Below the pieces are notes generated by a model, which saw only the letters and a program-made list of their open reading frames with translations, did not search any database and was not told the origin of the DNA. Below are positions 10,660 through 24,200 of a stretch of 64,000 nucleotides of DNA, piece after piece. The translations under genes were made by a program, and so were the position numbers. Source of the stretch: Undaria pinnatifida (lineage: Eukaryota > Sar > Phaeophyceae > Laminariales > Alariaceae); assembly GCA_012845835.1 (NCBI GenBank), contig JABAKD010000029.1:6227905-6291904 (forward strand), read 5' to 3'. Every line of letters begins with the position of its first letter. Position 1 is the first letter of the stretch.

Positions 10660-12289
10660 CACCCCTATAGTAGTGTCCGTCTATATTTTCTCCTAAGCCC
10701 TTGAACAGAGTTGTATCATGTGCCTGGTGAAAAGCAAGATTTGGTGAAAACCGTTTTTTCATCGGTGATGCACCCATTGTATTAGGCTCCCGCGCGTGAA
10801 TTGAAGTATTTCAGCGATTTCGGTAGCTTTTGGTGTTGCTGCTCGCAAGTTCAAACTCACGAACACATCTCGTGAGTCGCTTCTGGCTGCTCACGACTGC
10901 TGGCTGGCGCACCCGACGTCGCCATACGCCCCCGCCAGGATCGTCCCTCAATTTGGCGGGTCGTGATTGCTTGTGGGGACATGTAGCTGCCCCCTAGTTG
11001 AGTGCATACGTCCTGCTGGGGGTATTATTTTGTGTCGTTTGGTGTTATTACCCAGCAGAACGTATGCACTTAACTATATATGTACCCAAAATGTTGGTAT
11101 CGCATTGCACAACCTTAAAAATTATTGTTCAAAATGTTGGTATACGACGTAAGAACAATATTACCCAAAATGTTGGGAAATGTTTAGATACAAACTTAAC
11201 TTATGAACAATATTACCCAAAATGTTGATCACCGCATTGCCTCAAAGTAGTGGTTTGGATCTCTGATGATAACCACAGGGACACCGATCTGAAGAAGCTC
11301 ACAACATCTGTGGATTATGGCTATCTTTTCATGGATTTCCGGGTCTGTGTTCCACGAACCAGCCGAAGCTCTAAACACAGCGTGTTAACGTAGTCGTGTG
11401 TTTACCGTTCCGTCAAAACATATGGATATTAGAGTAACCGTAGAAGCCGGGGACCAGGAGACGCTTGGGTAGCCCTGTGGCCATACGAGGGGCGATACCT
11501 ACTTACAGCGGCATCGTGAAGGCCGGCTATTGGTCACTCGGAGTTTGTCGCACTTTCATCGAGGGTAAAAAACCCGGCAATATTTCACTGCGCTACGATA
11601 CCGGTTGCAGCTTCTGGCAATTCACAGTAATTCGGACTCTGACGGGGACTTCACGTATGGAGAATCCCCCCAGATGCTTTTGGAATGTCGGTGGTGCTAA
11701 ACAAGTTGCGTGAGTCTTTGATCAAGGTAGATTTTCATCTGGGTAAGGTAGTCTTGTTGTTTCTCCACCATTGTGTGTACGGGTCAGAGAGCTCCCGAAA
11801 TGAGAAGCCCCCTCAGAAAAAAAGAGGCGCACTCACCCCCATCCCGAAGCAGGTACCCGTGAAGTAAATTTACAAGCCCAGGTTTGAACCACCCAAGGGT
11901 CCCCCCCCCTAACAGAGGCGAAAAGGCACTTCTTATTACACCACGCACAACGTACAATCCATTCCGGTCGACACGGGCAGCGACGAGGAGAGAACGGGGA
12001 ATATCGATCTTGCAAGAGAGATCGTCGTCATCGAGATCCTCACCTCTTGCTCCGTCCCGACAGGGATGCGTGTGTAGTGGTCAAGTTGTACCTCAAGCAA
12101 CTAACGAGTACTCCCAACCCGCCACCCTCTACGTTATAGCTATGACCGGACGGACCGAACCTACATATTGTCATATAGGTCCCCCCCAGGTATACCACCA
12201 GGGGGGGAGAAGGGAACACACCTGTCACCTCGGTTTGACCTGAAGCGTAAAATACCAAAGCACTGGGCCGCCCTACTTCTGCAGTAGAC
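10660..12289. other. Intergenic between the LTR element and the MFS 3' end; hairpin and short tandem repeat
   Basis: Contains an inverted repeat (11001-11020 with 11051-11070, one mismatch, 30 nt loop) and a run of ACAATATTACCCAAAATGTTG units (about 11080-11226). No recognisable gene. The part next to 12290 is probably MFS 3' UTR. Confidence 0.5.
11001..11070. repeat. 20 bp stem hairpin
   Basis: AGTGCATACGTCCTGCTGGG pairs with 11051-11070 with one mismatch across a 30 nt loop. It could be a small foldback element or an RNA hairpin; nothing in the sequence decides which. Confidence 0.7.
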
Positions 12290-15200
12290 CTACTCCCCAT
12301 ACATGACAACATTTTCCCCCACGCCGCCGTTATCGCATATCCTATTCCATCCCATGTACGCAACCGTCAGTCTAACCAAGGCAAGGAAGCAAAAGGAGAA
12401 GTGGTAGTCGAATGGGAAAGGATGGTCGCCGTCGATGGAGTAGGCAAACAGCGCTGAAGAGAGGACCGGGGCTATCGACCTTGCGACAGAGCTGGTCGTC
12501 GTTGTAATGCCGTTGAGCTCCCCGCGTCGACCCGGTGCCGGGGAATTGTTGATGGCCAAACAAACTCCGACGGAAAACTGCGAAGGCGGCGAATGAGGAA
12601 AATTGTTCGGAAAGAAGCGACACCGGGAACCAAATACGACGGGGATGCGTTCAGATTTGAGGAAAGTCCGAGAGCGTCAATATTGACTTGCGTGCAGATC
12701 GGAACGTTTGTGTCTTTTTCTTCTTTGCTCGTGTTGCTTTTATTCCTTCATATCGGCATCGTCTGCCGCCCCACTGTCACTGCGTGTCCCTCTCGGAGAA
12801 GACGTTGGATATTAAAACAATCCAGGTGTCTTGGGACTCAGTAAGACTACGTGTTCCCGCTCAGGGACTTCCTGTGTGCACTGGCAGCGCTAGTCACGGT
12901 CGACGCAAAACAGAATATCACCATTGGCTAAACTGTGAGACACCTTTGGGCATTTCTATCCCTTCGCTACATGAACCAGTCAGGTCCTACTAGGCGCGGC
13001 CATCGTCTCCCTTTCTTGGGTTTACTTCTGTACTGCAGGAACACTTGTCGCAGATGCCTGCTACGCCAGGGAGCCGCCGATTAATTTTAACTGAGGCTTT
13101 CTCCGCGGTGTTTAGGGCTCTATACGTCACCGAAAAACGCGGCTTTTGATAAAATATGCGTGCTTCACGCGGCGAACAAACCAACGGCGCAAGTAATTAT
13201 GGAACAATTACCGTACGACAACATTGGGATTATGACTCGACATTGGCTAGTTTGTCGATTGAGGAGCTCCCGCCAACGATAACGTTGCTTTCGCTGAAAA
13301 CATGCCACCCCATCGTAGCAATCGGCAGCACCCACTGGGTCCCCGAGCATGCTAACAAACGCAAACAAAAGACTAAGCACCTACTGAATCTATCAATGGT
13401 ACGAGAGCGAACACAGAGATGGTAACCGCCGGATATAAGGACGTTGAGAAAGGGAACAGAAAAACACTAATCACTTCCGAGCACGCTAAGAACGTGCACA
13501 AGAAAACATCCACTGGATCTGAACCCGCTGAGAGCGCGAAGAGAAGGCACGCGAAAAGCTAAGAACATGGAAAGAAAAGTACACACGAGATCCGATCATG
13601 TCAAGATCGCCAACCGAAAGCGCCACCGCACGTGATCCGAGCACCGTAAGAACGCGAACAGAAAAGCACGCACCGGATCTGAACACGCTTAGAGCGCGAG
13701 CAGAAAATCAACCGTCGGATCTTGGAGCACAGCATCAAGGCGAACAGAATAGCACCCACTGGATCTGAACAAGCTTAGAACACTAACAGATACTCACCGC
13801 CGAATCTAAGCACGACTAGAAGGCCAGCAAAACATTCACCCACCGCATCTGAACGCGTTCAAGTCACGAACAGTAAAAACCTAACCGGATCAAAGCACGA
13901 TCTGAACGCAAGGTTAACAACCACCGACAGTGCCTCAACACGATAAGAAGGCGACAGTAAAAATCACCTCCCGGATTTAACCACCGGAATGACGCGTGTA
14001 TTGGAACCCACCTACCTGGTTCGAGCACGCTAAGAACGTGAACAACAGGACGGCCGCGATTACTTGAGCCGGCAGTCCGGTGTTACCCATTCGGGAGAGA
14101 AGAGGTATCGCGATGTATAAAGGGACCTCGACGACCGAGCCTAGTCTCTGGCAGAACCTGACGCCCAATCTAGGCGTGATGATCGGCACGGCACATAACT
14201 CGAACGCCAGCAACATCACCCCGCACGCGAAGAAAACCTTCTCAGCGGGGAAGGCAAACCGGAGGGACAGGAGTTATCCGACGCTCGATGTGCAGGGGAA
14301 TTTTCCGAGCGTTTAATATGAGGAGAGGCCAATATCGAACCAGAAACGTCCACTCCAAAAACACATTTGTTCGCGCAACCCGACCACTATACCCTGGCCG
14401 TAAAACATGTAGACTATAGAGTATGAAACTATCAAACTGACCAAACGTTTCCATAATTGATAATCCTAACCGGTGACAGCGTAACAACGTCAGAGAAACC
14501 GTTTTGGCCCAACAAGAACAACCGCTACGGTGGGATGACTCAAGGTTGCGTGTGTGCGTACCAAGGCAGGAGAATCGCCTGAATTGCGCCCGAAGACAAG
14601 CACGGTAATGGTACCACTACCTGTCGTCAGTCCACCAAGATGTCAATAGCTCGCCAAAAATGTGATCCCTCATCATGAACGATTGTCGTTCAGCCCCTGC
14701 AGAGAGACAGCGCTGACCAAAGATCGTCATGCGGTTCTACTCCTCGCCTCACGCGGCTAAGGATGACGAGTACGATGTATATATGACCACGGAGTTGGAT
14801 CTCTCCGGGATTGGGAATCGGGACGGACGTTGGATCTGGTGGACGTCAAGGGGTGGATATAACAGTTTTTTGTAAAGACCACGCACGGATAAACGAACCC
14901 AACAAACCAGCCGTAGGTGATATGGTACAAATGCCGCGCTGCAGCCCTATGACCGCTTGAAGCATAAGTCTCAATCATGCAAGCGCCTGTATTTCGACCT
15001 GCATTCGTTTGAATGCTTACTGGTCAAGCTACGGTCGTTGAAAGGCCTGAACTTCGAGCTGTGTCTGTTGAAAGGCATTTGAAGCTCAGAGATTACGATT
15101 CCACGTTGACTTTGAACCAAACGCTTAATTGACCCCGGGCTAAACGCAAGCCGTGAGGAGATCGTTTCATTCAGAGGGGGCAGGAATCTCGTGCTGAGAC

Positions 15201-18200
15201 AAGTGCAAACCGAGAAGAATACGACTTTCAAGACAAGCTAGAATTATTCAAGGAAACCCGAGGCCTGATGAGCGCTGGTCCCACCTGACCGATCTCGAGA
15301 ACTGACCAATGTAGGCCACCCTTGGCCATGCTGCTGAGGGCCCACAGGGTGAACACGTTTTCCAAGCCGGCGTATGTAATCTGCCCACAGCACGCCAAGG
15401 GGGTGGAAGGTAGGGAAATGTCTGCTAGGCCTTCTCATTCGGCTTCTGTCGACGACTTTCCGCGTCCATGGCCTCTACAACATACGCTGGCGGGTCTAGG
15501 CTGCTCCGTACGTCAGGATAGAACTGCAATTATCGTTTGGAACGTATTTACACTATAAATAGGGCACGGCAAACAAACGGGACACGGGTGTACAAATGGT
15601 GGGCAAACAGCCCAACTACACCGAACACAATCCACCGCAAAACTCTTCCGTTACAGAGGGGAATCGTCCTTCCGAGCCCAATCATTGCGCGGTTCAGGGA
15701 CTTATCAATCGAGGAGCCAAACAAAACTTAAAATGCACATGCGCTATGGTGGAGCTACGCCGATTTTGTTCTCTGAGCTTCATCACTTGAGGAGACCTAG
15801 GCCCGCGCACAAAAGAGGTGCTTATGACACATTGGAAACGCACAACCGGATTAACAACGCCACGGCCAATGTGTACAAAACCGTAATCATTTCGCGAAAC
15901 AAGAAATGACATTTCGGCGATTTTGTCGTTCAGAAATATTTTTTTCTCCAATAATAGTGGTCAACAGTGGTCACGCTTTCCTGCCAAACAGTTTTCAACA
16001 TTTCTGAGTCATCAACCACAGCAACAACCTATGTATCCATTACTCCTGGAAAAATTACTGTGCTTTACAAAAACGTTCGAAATATAAGTATTATACCCAG
16101 GCCGTGCATGGGCTCGTTTATTATCGAGTCAGCCGTTCAGTTTTCATCAAAGGTCAGCATAGCGCTTCTCAAGCCAGGGAGCCCAAATTAAACGACGACG
16201 TTCACGGCCGCTTGCGCTGTTAGGGTGGGAACGAGGGACGGCGGTATGGATAGCTCGCGCTGTTGCTACCAGGGACTACTGAGAGACACGCCAGCTAGTG
16301 CTCGATTGCGAATACAACTGGGCTAGACTGACTGACAACGCGTATGAAAATATATGGAAGTGCGGTGAGCTTTAGTTTTACCCTTCTCCGTCCGCCGAAG
16401 GATAAAGCAAAATAGAAGAATAAATAATTGCACCCCTACCATACCGAACGTCGCTAGGCCCGCCGACCCCTGGCCTCCAAGCCTCCCCCCCACCCCCCGC
16501 ATGATATGGCGAGTACCGATCCCCCCTGTCCTCACCAAACCACTTATGTGGCGCATGACGCCAAACCGCACATTTGGGGGGGGGGGCGGGGGCGGGAAAG
16601 CGAGTGGCCTGCACGCACCGCGTATAGCGCGTCGATAACCACAATAATGCGGATGTGTTGCTGCCACAGCAAGCTTTTTTGCATGGGATCTCTCGTGTCG
16701 TGCTCGAGATTCTCCGTATCGTAGCCCGGACCCTTGTGTGTACCAACCACCGGAGACGTTAGTTCTGACTGCATCCACGATGGCACCCTTGAACCTCCGT
16801 CAGCATCTGTCGGCAGGGGAGACGCCGGCTTAGACGCTGGCGCGCTATTGTTCTTGCCGTGGTACCTGTTATTCTTTCTGTCGTCGTTGGTATGTTTGTC
16901 ATGGCCAACCGACAAGTTTGCACCAAAGTCAAGTCCATGGGCACACGGTATTTGGTGTTACAAAAGCAGCAGCGGGGAAGGGGGTTGTCTTTAGGGTGCC
17001 ATTTAAACTGCTACTATATTTGCTGTCGAGGATCAAACGTCAGGGGTCGCTGTTCAACTTGCTATCGTCGTCGTCATCGTTTTTATCTTCCTTGTCGCCA
17101 CCGCCACTCTTGCACCAGGACCAACTACGTACACACGAGCTCTTGGTTCCTTGCGAACGTGGGAAAAGAGGACAGGGTGTTCGACAAAGAGTGGCGCCAT
17201 CGTCACGCGCGACGTCAGAAGATTCCCTCACTGGCATTATGGGCACTGCAAGCGTTTCGTTGCCGAACTAGAATCATTGCTTCTTAGGCATATACGATGA
17301 CGAAATCAGGGGGTAACTCGTGCAAGTTGTGCTGCCCGCACGTTTCGAAAAGTGGCTGATGGTCGGACTCCGGCGCCCACCAGATATGGTACGTACTTCG
17401 ATGGGGTGGCTCCTGCCAGTACAGCAACCCCAAAGGAAACCAAACGTCTGGAAAAAATGAAAGTGCTGAACCGAATTAACACCCCCATGGGCCCAATTTA
17501 GGTATATCACGAAATGTAGTGTTACAAAAAGCATGCTGCGGTCAAGATGCGCCTTGTTTCTTCTGTGGTTCCCCGCTTGAATAGCTCAATACATCACCCA
17601 AACATGGTTTCTAAGAAAAGTTGCTGTTGAGATAACTTGTTGTTGTAGTTGTAGTTGTAGTTGTTGTTGTCGGTGTCGATGCTGCTGCTAACCGCGACAT
17701 ACGTCCTCATGTAGCTCAACTAACACGTGCTCACGTCAAGTTCTCGCTCTTGACGTGCGTGGAGTCCTTGAGGAAACCGAGCACCAAAGGCAGCGATATA
17801 AGTGCCATTCCAGCCAAAACCACGTTGGGAAGAAGGTACGGATTCCTGTCCATCAAAGGTTCCGGCGGCGTGCAACAATTGCAGGTCAGTCCCTGATAGA
17901 GCCCGACCGCGGTTAGACCCAGCATGCGGGAGAGAGGGATACGGTTTCACAAAGGTTATCAGCGAGCACGAGACGCATGTAACGGCACGGATGCACATTT
18001 TTGCTATAGTATTTTGAAGTTAGGAGCCCTATACCAGAAAATATGGCTGATAATGGGAGAGAAAATAATGTACACAGCTCTGTGACTAGTGGCATGACCT
18101 AGGTGCGCACCAGGGATAAGAACACAGTTAAAAGCAAGGCGCCGTGCAAACGAAAAGGCGTAGTTACTCGCTTGGGGAGCCCAGGCAATTAGAAAAAGAA

Positions 18201-21200
18201 CGATGAAAAGCTTGCTGCCCCTTCTCGTGTGATTCACCATCGGCAACAAGCGTGAAAACACCTCATCATACAACCGAGAGCACCGCGTTGAAACACACAT
18301 ATTTTTTAGATGGGTGCACACATGCCTGAGAAATCGCGGGTAGGGGCTTTCCATCGAAGCCCACAGCGGTTGGAATCAGTAGAACAGGCTGTTAAAGCGG
18401 AGACATTTCAAAGATGGCGGGGGTTCCATGCCGTCGGACCGCCATGTCGTCGGACTCATAGTAGAGGCAGTCGGTGGGCACGATTGCTCTTGATCTGATC
18501 TCGAAATTCCGGCTGCGGCAGCACGGTTTTTCTTTATTGCTTCTGGCTGACGAGGTTCCTCGAAATTGAGATACTTTTGCAAATAGCTGGTAACCAAGTT
18601 CAATCGAGGCTACGGTATATGGTACCCCCCCGTTTTCATTACCGGGTCTGATCCATTCCCGAGCACGAGTGGCGCTGCACCTCACTTGCCAAACCACGTT
18701 GGGTGACTTGTTGGGGCATCGTAGATAACCAATTAGTTGGGGATCCCTATCGGCAACGTAAACCAGTACGAATGGCTGAGGCCGCAAGGAACGGGGGAGT
18801 CACTCGCACGCGTGACCCCCCAGCCACTGCAGAAAGAGGGCCCCAAAACGAAAAAAAAAAAACCCGCCCACCGTAGCCTTCGTCGTTGTTTCTTACAAAA
18901 TTTGCTACCCCAAGGAAGGGTTTGAAAATTTCTTTGATGACTTTGACAATGTCATCACTGCTGACAATGTATTGATAATGTTGAAAGTTTTGATGATGTT
19001 GGTAATGTTGATAATGTTGATAACGTTGATAAAATGTTGGCGCTTGTTTATAATGCGGACAGTGTTGATGATGTTGATAATGCTGACAAGACGCTTGCAA
19101 TAAACTAGGTATCACATTTCATGTGAAACTGTTCCAGAATGAAGGAAACCCTTGACCCATAATCGTCGGTAAACAGCAATTATTTTTCATGACGCTCGTC
19201 GAGTATCTAGGCCATGGGATTTTCTACCCGCCGGGGGCACAGTTTGGTTTTACTCCGAAATTTTTTTTAGGGGAGGCCTCAAGCTCCGCAATCCAGGAAC
19301 ATTAGAGAAAATTGTGGTGCGCCTATATCGTAGCACGCGCCACGCTGCTCATAATAATGGCTGAATTTAATTTGTCCGGTTGACCTCCTCGAGTGACAAA
19401 CTACCGGTTGTCCTGATCACTGTATGTCGCGAGGTATGCTTGTTTTAGGACTAGCGCACACAAAAAGTCTCGGTCGCATTTCGCGAGGAATGCCCTACGA
19501 AGTCACGTTTCGGGCGACGGTGATATTGAGCTCGTGGTGTTAGTAGCTGAGGAACTCCCGCGGCACCCCTACCTTATGATTGCTAACATACGGGTGCCTG
19601 CGTTGCTATACCTACAGATGCGTGCTACGATATACGTGTGCACGACTTTTTCTCAGGCTCCCCACTCTACGAGCTTGAAACATACCCTAAAATTGGTTCG
19701 GAGAAGAATCGAAACGGCGGCTGGATAAAAAACTCCCATGGCCTAGTTATATAACAAAAAATACTGGTAAAAATAACCTGTTTCCGACGAGTTTGGGTTA
19801 AGGAGTCCCCACCATTCAGAAAACATTACAGGCCAAAAATTTACTACCCACTTCGATTGTAGCACGCGTCAACAGTTCTTAGGCAATGACAGTGTTCATA
19901 TGGTTTAGCGCATTTTGGATTCTCTGAAGATTCAGTTTTTGGACAAGTTATAGAGATTTCCCTCCCTCAAATGAGCAGGCCATGAAAAAAATGTATATGA
20001 ATCATTCGTACACCACACCATGCGCAACCTTCCCAACGCCCCAAGGCGCTCGCCTCTGGGTGCAACCAATGCCTTCCCGGTCGGTTAAATCCCGACGGCC
20101 TCTGTCGCGGCATTGTAAGGGTCGTCCCTAACGAACGCGAAAAGTTGCGTGATTCCTGACAAGATATCACGATTTTTTCCCGACATTTGGACAGTCTGAA
20201 ATATTACGTACGTTTGAAAAAAAAAAAAAAAACACGTTTTCTTTTATCAGGAATTTTTACGCCAATACAAGTATTCTCATGGTGTCCGTCAAATCAACTC
20301 AAAGCCAGGGTTTCTTGCAAAATGTCACGATTCGTGCAAATGTAACATTTTTGTAACATGATTTCTAACGTTTTTTTGGTTTGTTCGGGGATAACCCTAA
20401 GGATGCGAGGTTGCATGGTCTAGCAGAATACGCCAATGCACGACAACGGTTATCCCCCCTCTCCTCCTCTCCCCTGCATAGCACATGCATCACCTCCCGA
20501 ATATTCCAGACTCTGAAAAAGTGCCAGGATGGTACGTGGCCGGCTCCGACAACACGCCTCCGATGCCTGGTCCGATCACCTGTCCCAATGAAAATGCAGC
20601 TGTGGCGGTCGTAGCGTATCGTCATACCGTAACGAGACGGGAAACCACGGGAACGGTGGCGAACAAGGGGCGAAGGGGCGACGGATGGAGATGAAGGAGG
20701 TCGCGGCGGAGGGGGGGCGGTTGCGTGCGTTGATAACATTCATGGCCGAAATCCTCTTGCTCCGTTTATTGATGATACCTCCATAGCCTTTGATCCACAT
20801 GCAACCATCAAATTATCCAAGGTATTACTGACCTAGCGAGACACTTCACGCACTGACGGGGGCGGTGGCTTGCTTGAATGCGACAATTTAATAATAATGA
20901 TGGTTTGGTGTCGGTTAGGGCTCTCCGCCTATGCTTGGGGTATTTTGTTTTGTGTTTTCCGGGCTTGCACGAAATAAACGACGTCCTGCATGAAGTTGCT
21001 CTTTCTGTCCTTACGTGCTGGGAGACAAATGCTAGAATTCTGAACCACCTATCTCGAATTGTAGGCCAAGGCTAGCCAACCATTGCCGCTAGATTCGTCT
21101 ATCTTTTGTTGGACCACATGAGCACAGCAGTGTATATATACGTTTTAAGCGAAAACTTTTGTTTTCCCTGCCATGACGCCCATGCACATACATTGACCCT

Positions 21201-24200
21201 GCTAATCCTCCATCCTAGGTATATACAACAAGGTTGATTAGGGTTGTCGGTGGCATACCAAATCTTAATTCGGGTGAAGCGTAAGGTCAAGGCGACGATA
21301 GAGAGGTACCCCCAATTTCCCTTACCGGGTCTTCAGCAGTCGCACGAGTGACCATGTACACCACACTGAAAAGATCACGACGGGCGACTATTTTGGTGCA
21401 GCGCGGGTAACCATCCCTTTTCGTGTTGATGCCAAGAATGTTACGCAGCATGAAAAGCCTGTGACCGCAAGGAACAAGGGTGTCACTCGCGCGAGTGACA
21501 CCGAACCACTGAAAAAGAAAGGGTGAAAACATCGAAATAACTCCCTTACCGTACCATTGGTCGTAGCGTGCCATCGCAAAAATAAAACAGCACGAACGCT
21601 TATGACCCCCAAGGAGCAGGGGGATCACTCGCGCCATTGACCCCGAACCACCGCAGATGAAGGCCCCAAGAAGCACCATGACGCCGTACCATAGCCTTGG
21701 TCAACCCTTGGTCATGAAACTGACCCCCGCAACCGCAGCGCTGGTTTAGGGGTAGCACATGTTTGGCCGACACATTTCTGACCGGTCGCAAGCGGCTCCG
21801 AGGGCGGACGAACAAACTACCCAGCGTGGTTAGATGTTTGACATCATGGACGCATGCCACTGATAGTACGGTATAGCCTGCGCCATTACCTTTCTCGACC
21901 TTCTCACACTCTCACAGACTGATTTACACACATCATTGAGGAGTGATTTGTACCCTCACTGAGGAGTGATTTATACCCCTCATTGAGGATTGATTTGTAC
22001 CCCTCATTGAGGAGGGATTTATACCCCTCCTCAAGGAGTGGTTTATATCCCTCATTAAGGGCCTCATTGAGGAGCGATTTATACCCCGCGCATTGAGGAG
22101 AGATTCATACCTCTCATTGAGGAGGGATATATACCCGGAATTGTAGAGCGATGCAAACTCCGCATTGAGGAATGATTTACACCTCGCACATGGGGGAGGG
22201 ATTTACACTCCTCACCCAGAAACCGATTTTTGGAGTACAGTTGAAAGTGCAACCTGACCAGACCAACCCGTAGCTCCGGTATACACAATCATTCTTAAGC
22301 AAAACCCAATGTTAAGAGCCAAGGCAGCAGCAACGTATTGTTGTGACAAATGTTCAGTAGCAACTACAACAGTGCAGAAATATCATTGTAGCTACCGCAG
22401 TCAATGCTCAGGCGCATAGAATGCTGCTAAAAAAGCACAAGTATTGTCGTCAACGTTGTGCGATTGTTCTACCTAACTAAGCCGTACCAGGTATTTCTTA
22501 CGAGCACTGCCGTGTAAATGGATACGGGTACCAATGCGGTTTAAATACCATATGTCTGAGTAACGTTCTGGGCATGGGATGTTGGTTCACTGTCGGGACG
22601 TTGCTGTACTTACGGTTTCACGAGCACAACACAGGGAACGCTTCCGTATGTACGGTAGACCACGACAAGCTTCAGGGATATCTGCAGTAGGTAGATCAGA
22701 CAACGACTGGTGAGGTACCAATATACGTAGCCGCACATGTGAGCTGGTCGAGGACGGTAGTGCAAGAACGCACACCCCCACTCCTCTTGTTTGATCCCCT
22801 CGGTTGTCTACCTTCTTCTTCTACGTTCTTGACTACCAGCAGCGGCTACCTTCGACATGAAACATCTCCTTTGCGATCCAAGCACCGGCCAAAACGTTTG
22901 ACCACTTACCAGCGCAAGCCTGTGCTTAACCTTGCCGACGGTACACCAAACCGATCATTGAACAGGTCATGAGCCCCGACATACGTGGTCTGCGCTGCAA
23001 AGGCCGTTGGGACAATATTCCATAGAGTCTAAAGCTGACTGGCATCATTTTGTTTCTCATATTTTAACCTCCGGCGGATGTGTAAATATATAGCTTAAGC
23101 TCACCACACTTCCACGTATTTTCATACGTGTCGTGTGTCAACTAAACTCAGTTGCTTTCGCAACCCAACGTTGGCTGGCGCACCCTTCGGATCCCACTGT
23201 GGCGATAGCGTGAGCTGTCCCTATTTGTGGTCCTCGTTAGAACCCCGGCAGCGCAAGCTGCCGTTGTATATGGATGCGTGTGTATGTCGACCCGGCCTGT
23301 CCCCTGAGGGTCAGGTTCGGAGGAGATAGCCACCCGGAATGTCATCTTTCCGGGTAGTGTGGGACTTGCGTAAGCTCACCCACTAACAAAAACCCCGGCC
23401 ACGAGAGATGGCCCTCCGCCGCACTTGGTCCATATACGGTCCACCCTACCCATTCGGGTGTTGGTCCTCAGTGGCATCTACTACAAAGCCAACAGCCGCA
23501 TCGTCGACGGGCGGCGAGCTATATACTAGGGGAAACTGCATGCCATGGGCCCAAAGGTGCCTCCCCTATCGCATCACGCGCCGGGTGGTAAATCGACGCA
23601 CCCGTTGCAATCACATCTCACCACTGACGACGCCCATGCCCACGGTGTCATGCTCCTTGCCGCACACATCGGAAACGATTGTCTTTCCCGCCAACAGCGT
23701 GCCGTTCACTAGCCCTAGCAGAAACCTGGGATGTCGAACCCAGATCGTAGCAGCGTGAATGGGCTTTTATTCGCGAGTTACTCCTCCTGCGGCCGAGCGT
23801 ATCATGTTGGGTCTCGCAGAGAGTGTTTCATAGCCTAATACTCCACGACTTTACTCTTGTATACGCAGCGTCGATTCCTCCGGGGATCACAAAGCTTCCA
23901 GGTTATGGGCGGTGAATATTATTATCCACCAGTAGCTAGCCATGTATCGAAATTTCTTCGCGAACTGAAGTTTTACGCAATTTTTGAGGCGGTGTTTCTG
24001 GACCGCTCGAACACAGCCGGCCTCCAGTATTCGTCGCGTCGTCAACGAGCAAAAGACGACCCCCGAAAACACTGGGATAGGGCAATCAATAACAACCTCT
24101 TGAACACGACCGACGTATGTTTCGCCGCTTCGAACGGGACCAATCGAAAGCGTTGTCTGGAGTCGGACTCTAAGCTCTTCGTTTCAACTCTTAACTTGAC

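Larger units (their letters stand above)
17846..20493 (-). other. Intron 4 of the MFS gene (2.6 kb)
   Basis: Donor AG|GTGATG follows exon 4 (ends ESGIFG plus AG) and acceptor GGACAG|G precedes AAT CCG TAC; the split codon AGG gives Arg. It holds a GATGTTGATAAT-type short tandem repeat (18935-19090) and a dispersed repeat copy (18605-18880). I see nothing coding. Confidence 0.8.
20600..23621 (-). other. Intron 3 of the MFS gene (3.0 kb), repeat-loaded
   Basis: This is the longest intron. Donor G|GTGAGA follows exon 3 (ends VGMGVVS) and acceptor CACAG|C precedes exon 4; the split codon GCT gives Ala. It contains a 31 bp minisatellite (21934-22220), members of the GGTACCCCC/CACTCG dispersed repeat (21297-21720) and one arm of a repeat shared in inverted orientation with 40.4 kb. 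No ORF inside it resembles a known protein. Confidence 0.8.

Noticed and set aside
17720..17998. 92-codon minus-strand ORF
   Set aside because: Wrong frame over MFS exon 5; the real frame contains NPYLLPNVV.
20365..20739. 124-codon minus-strand ORF
   Set aside because: It overlaps MFS exon 4 in the wrong frame; the motif GQVIGPGIGG lies in the other frame.
21934..22220. CRISPR-like array of ~31 bp repeats
   Set aside because: Units are contiguous and diverged, with no unique spacers, and lie in a eukaryotic intron.
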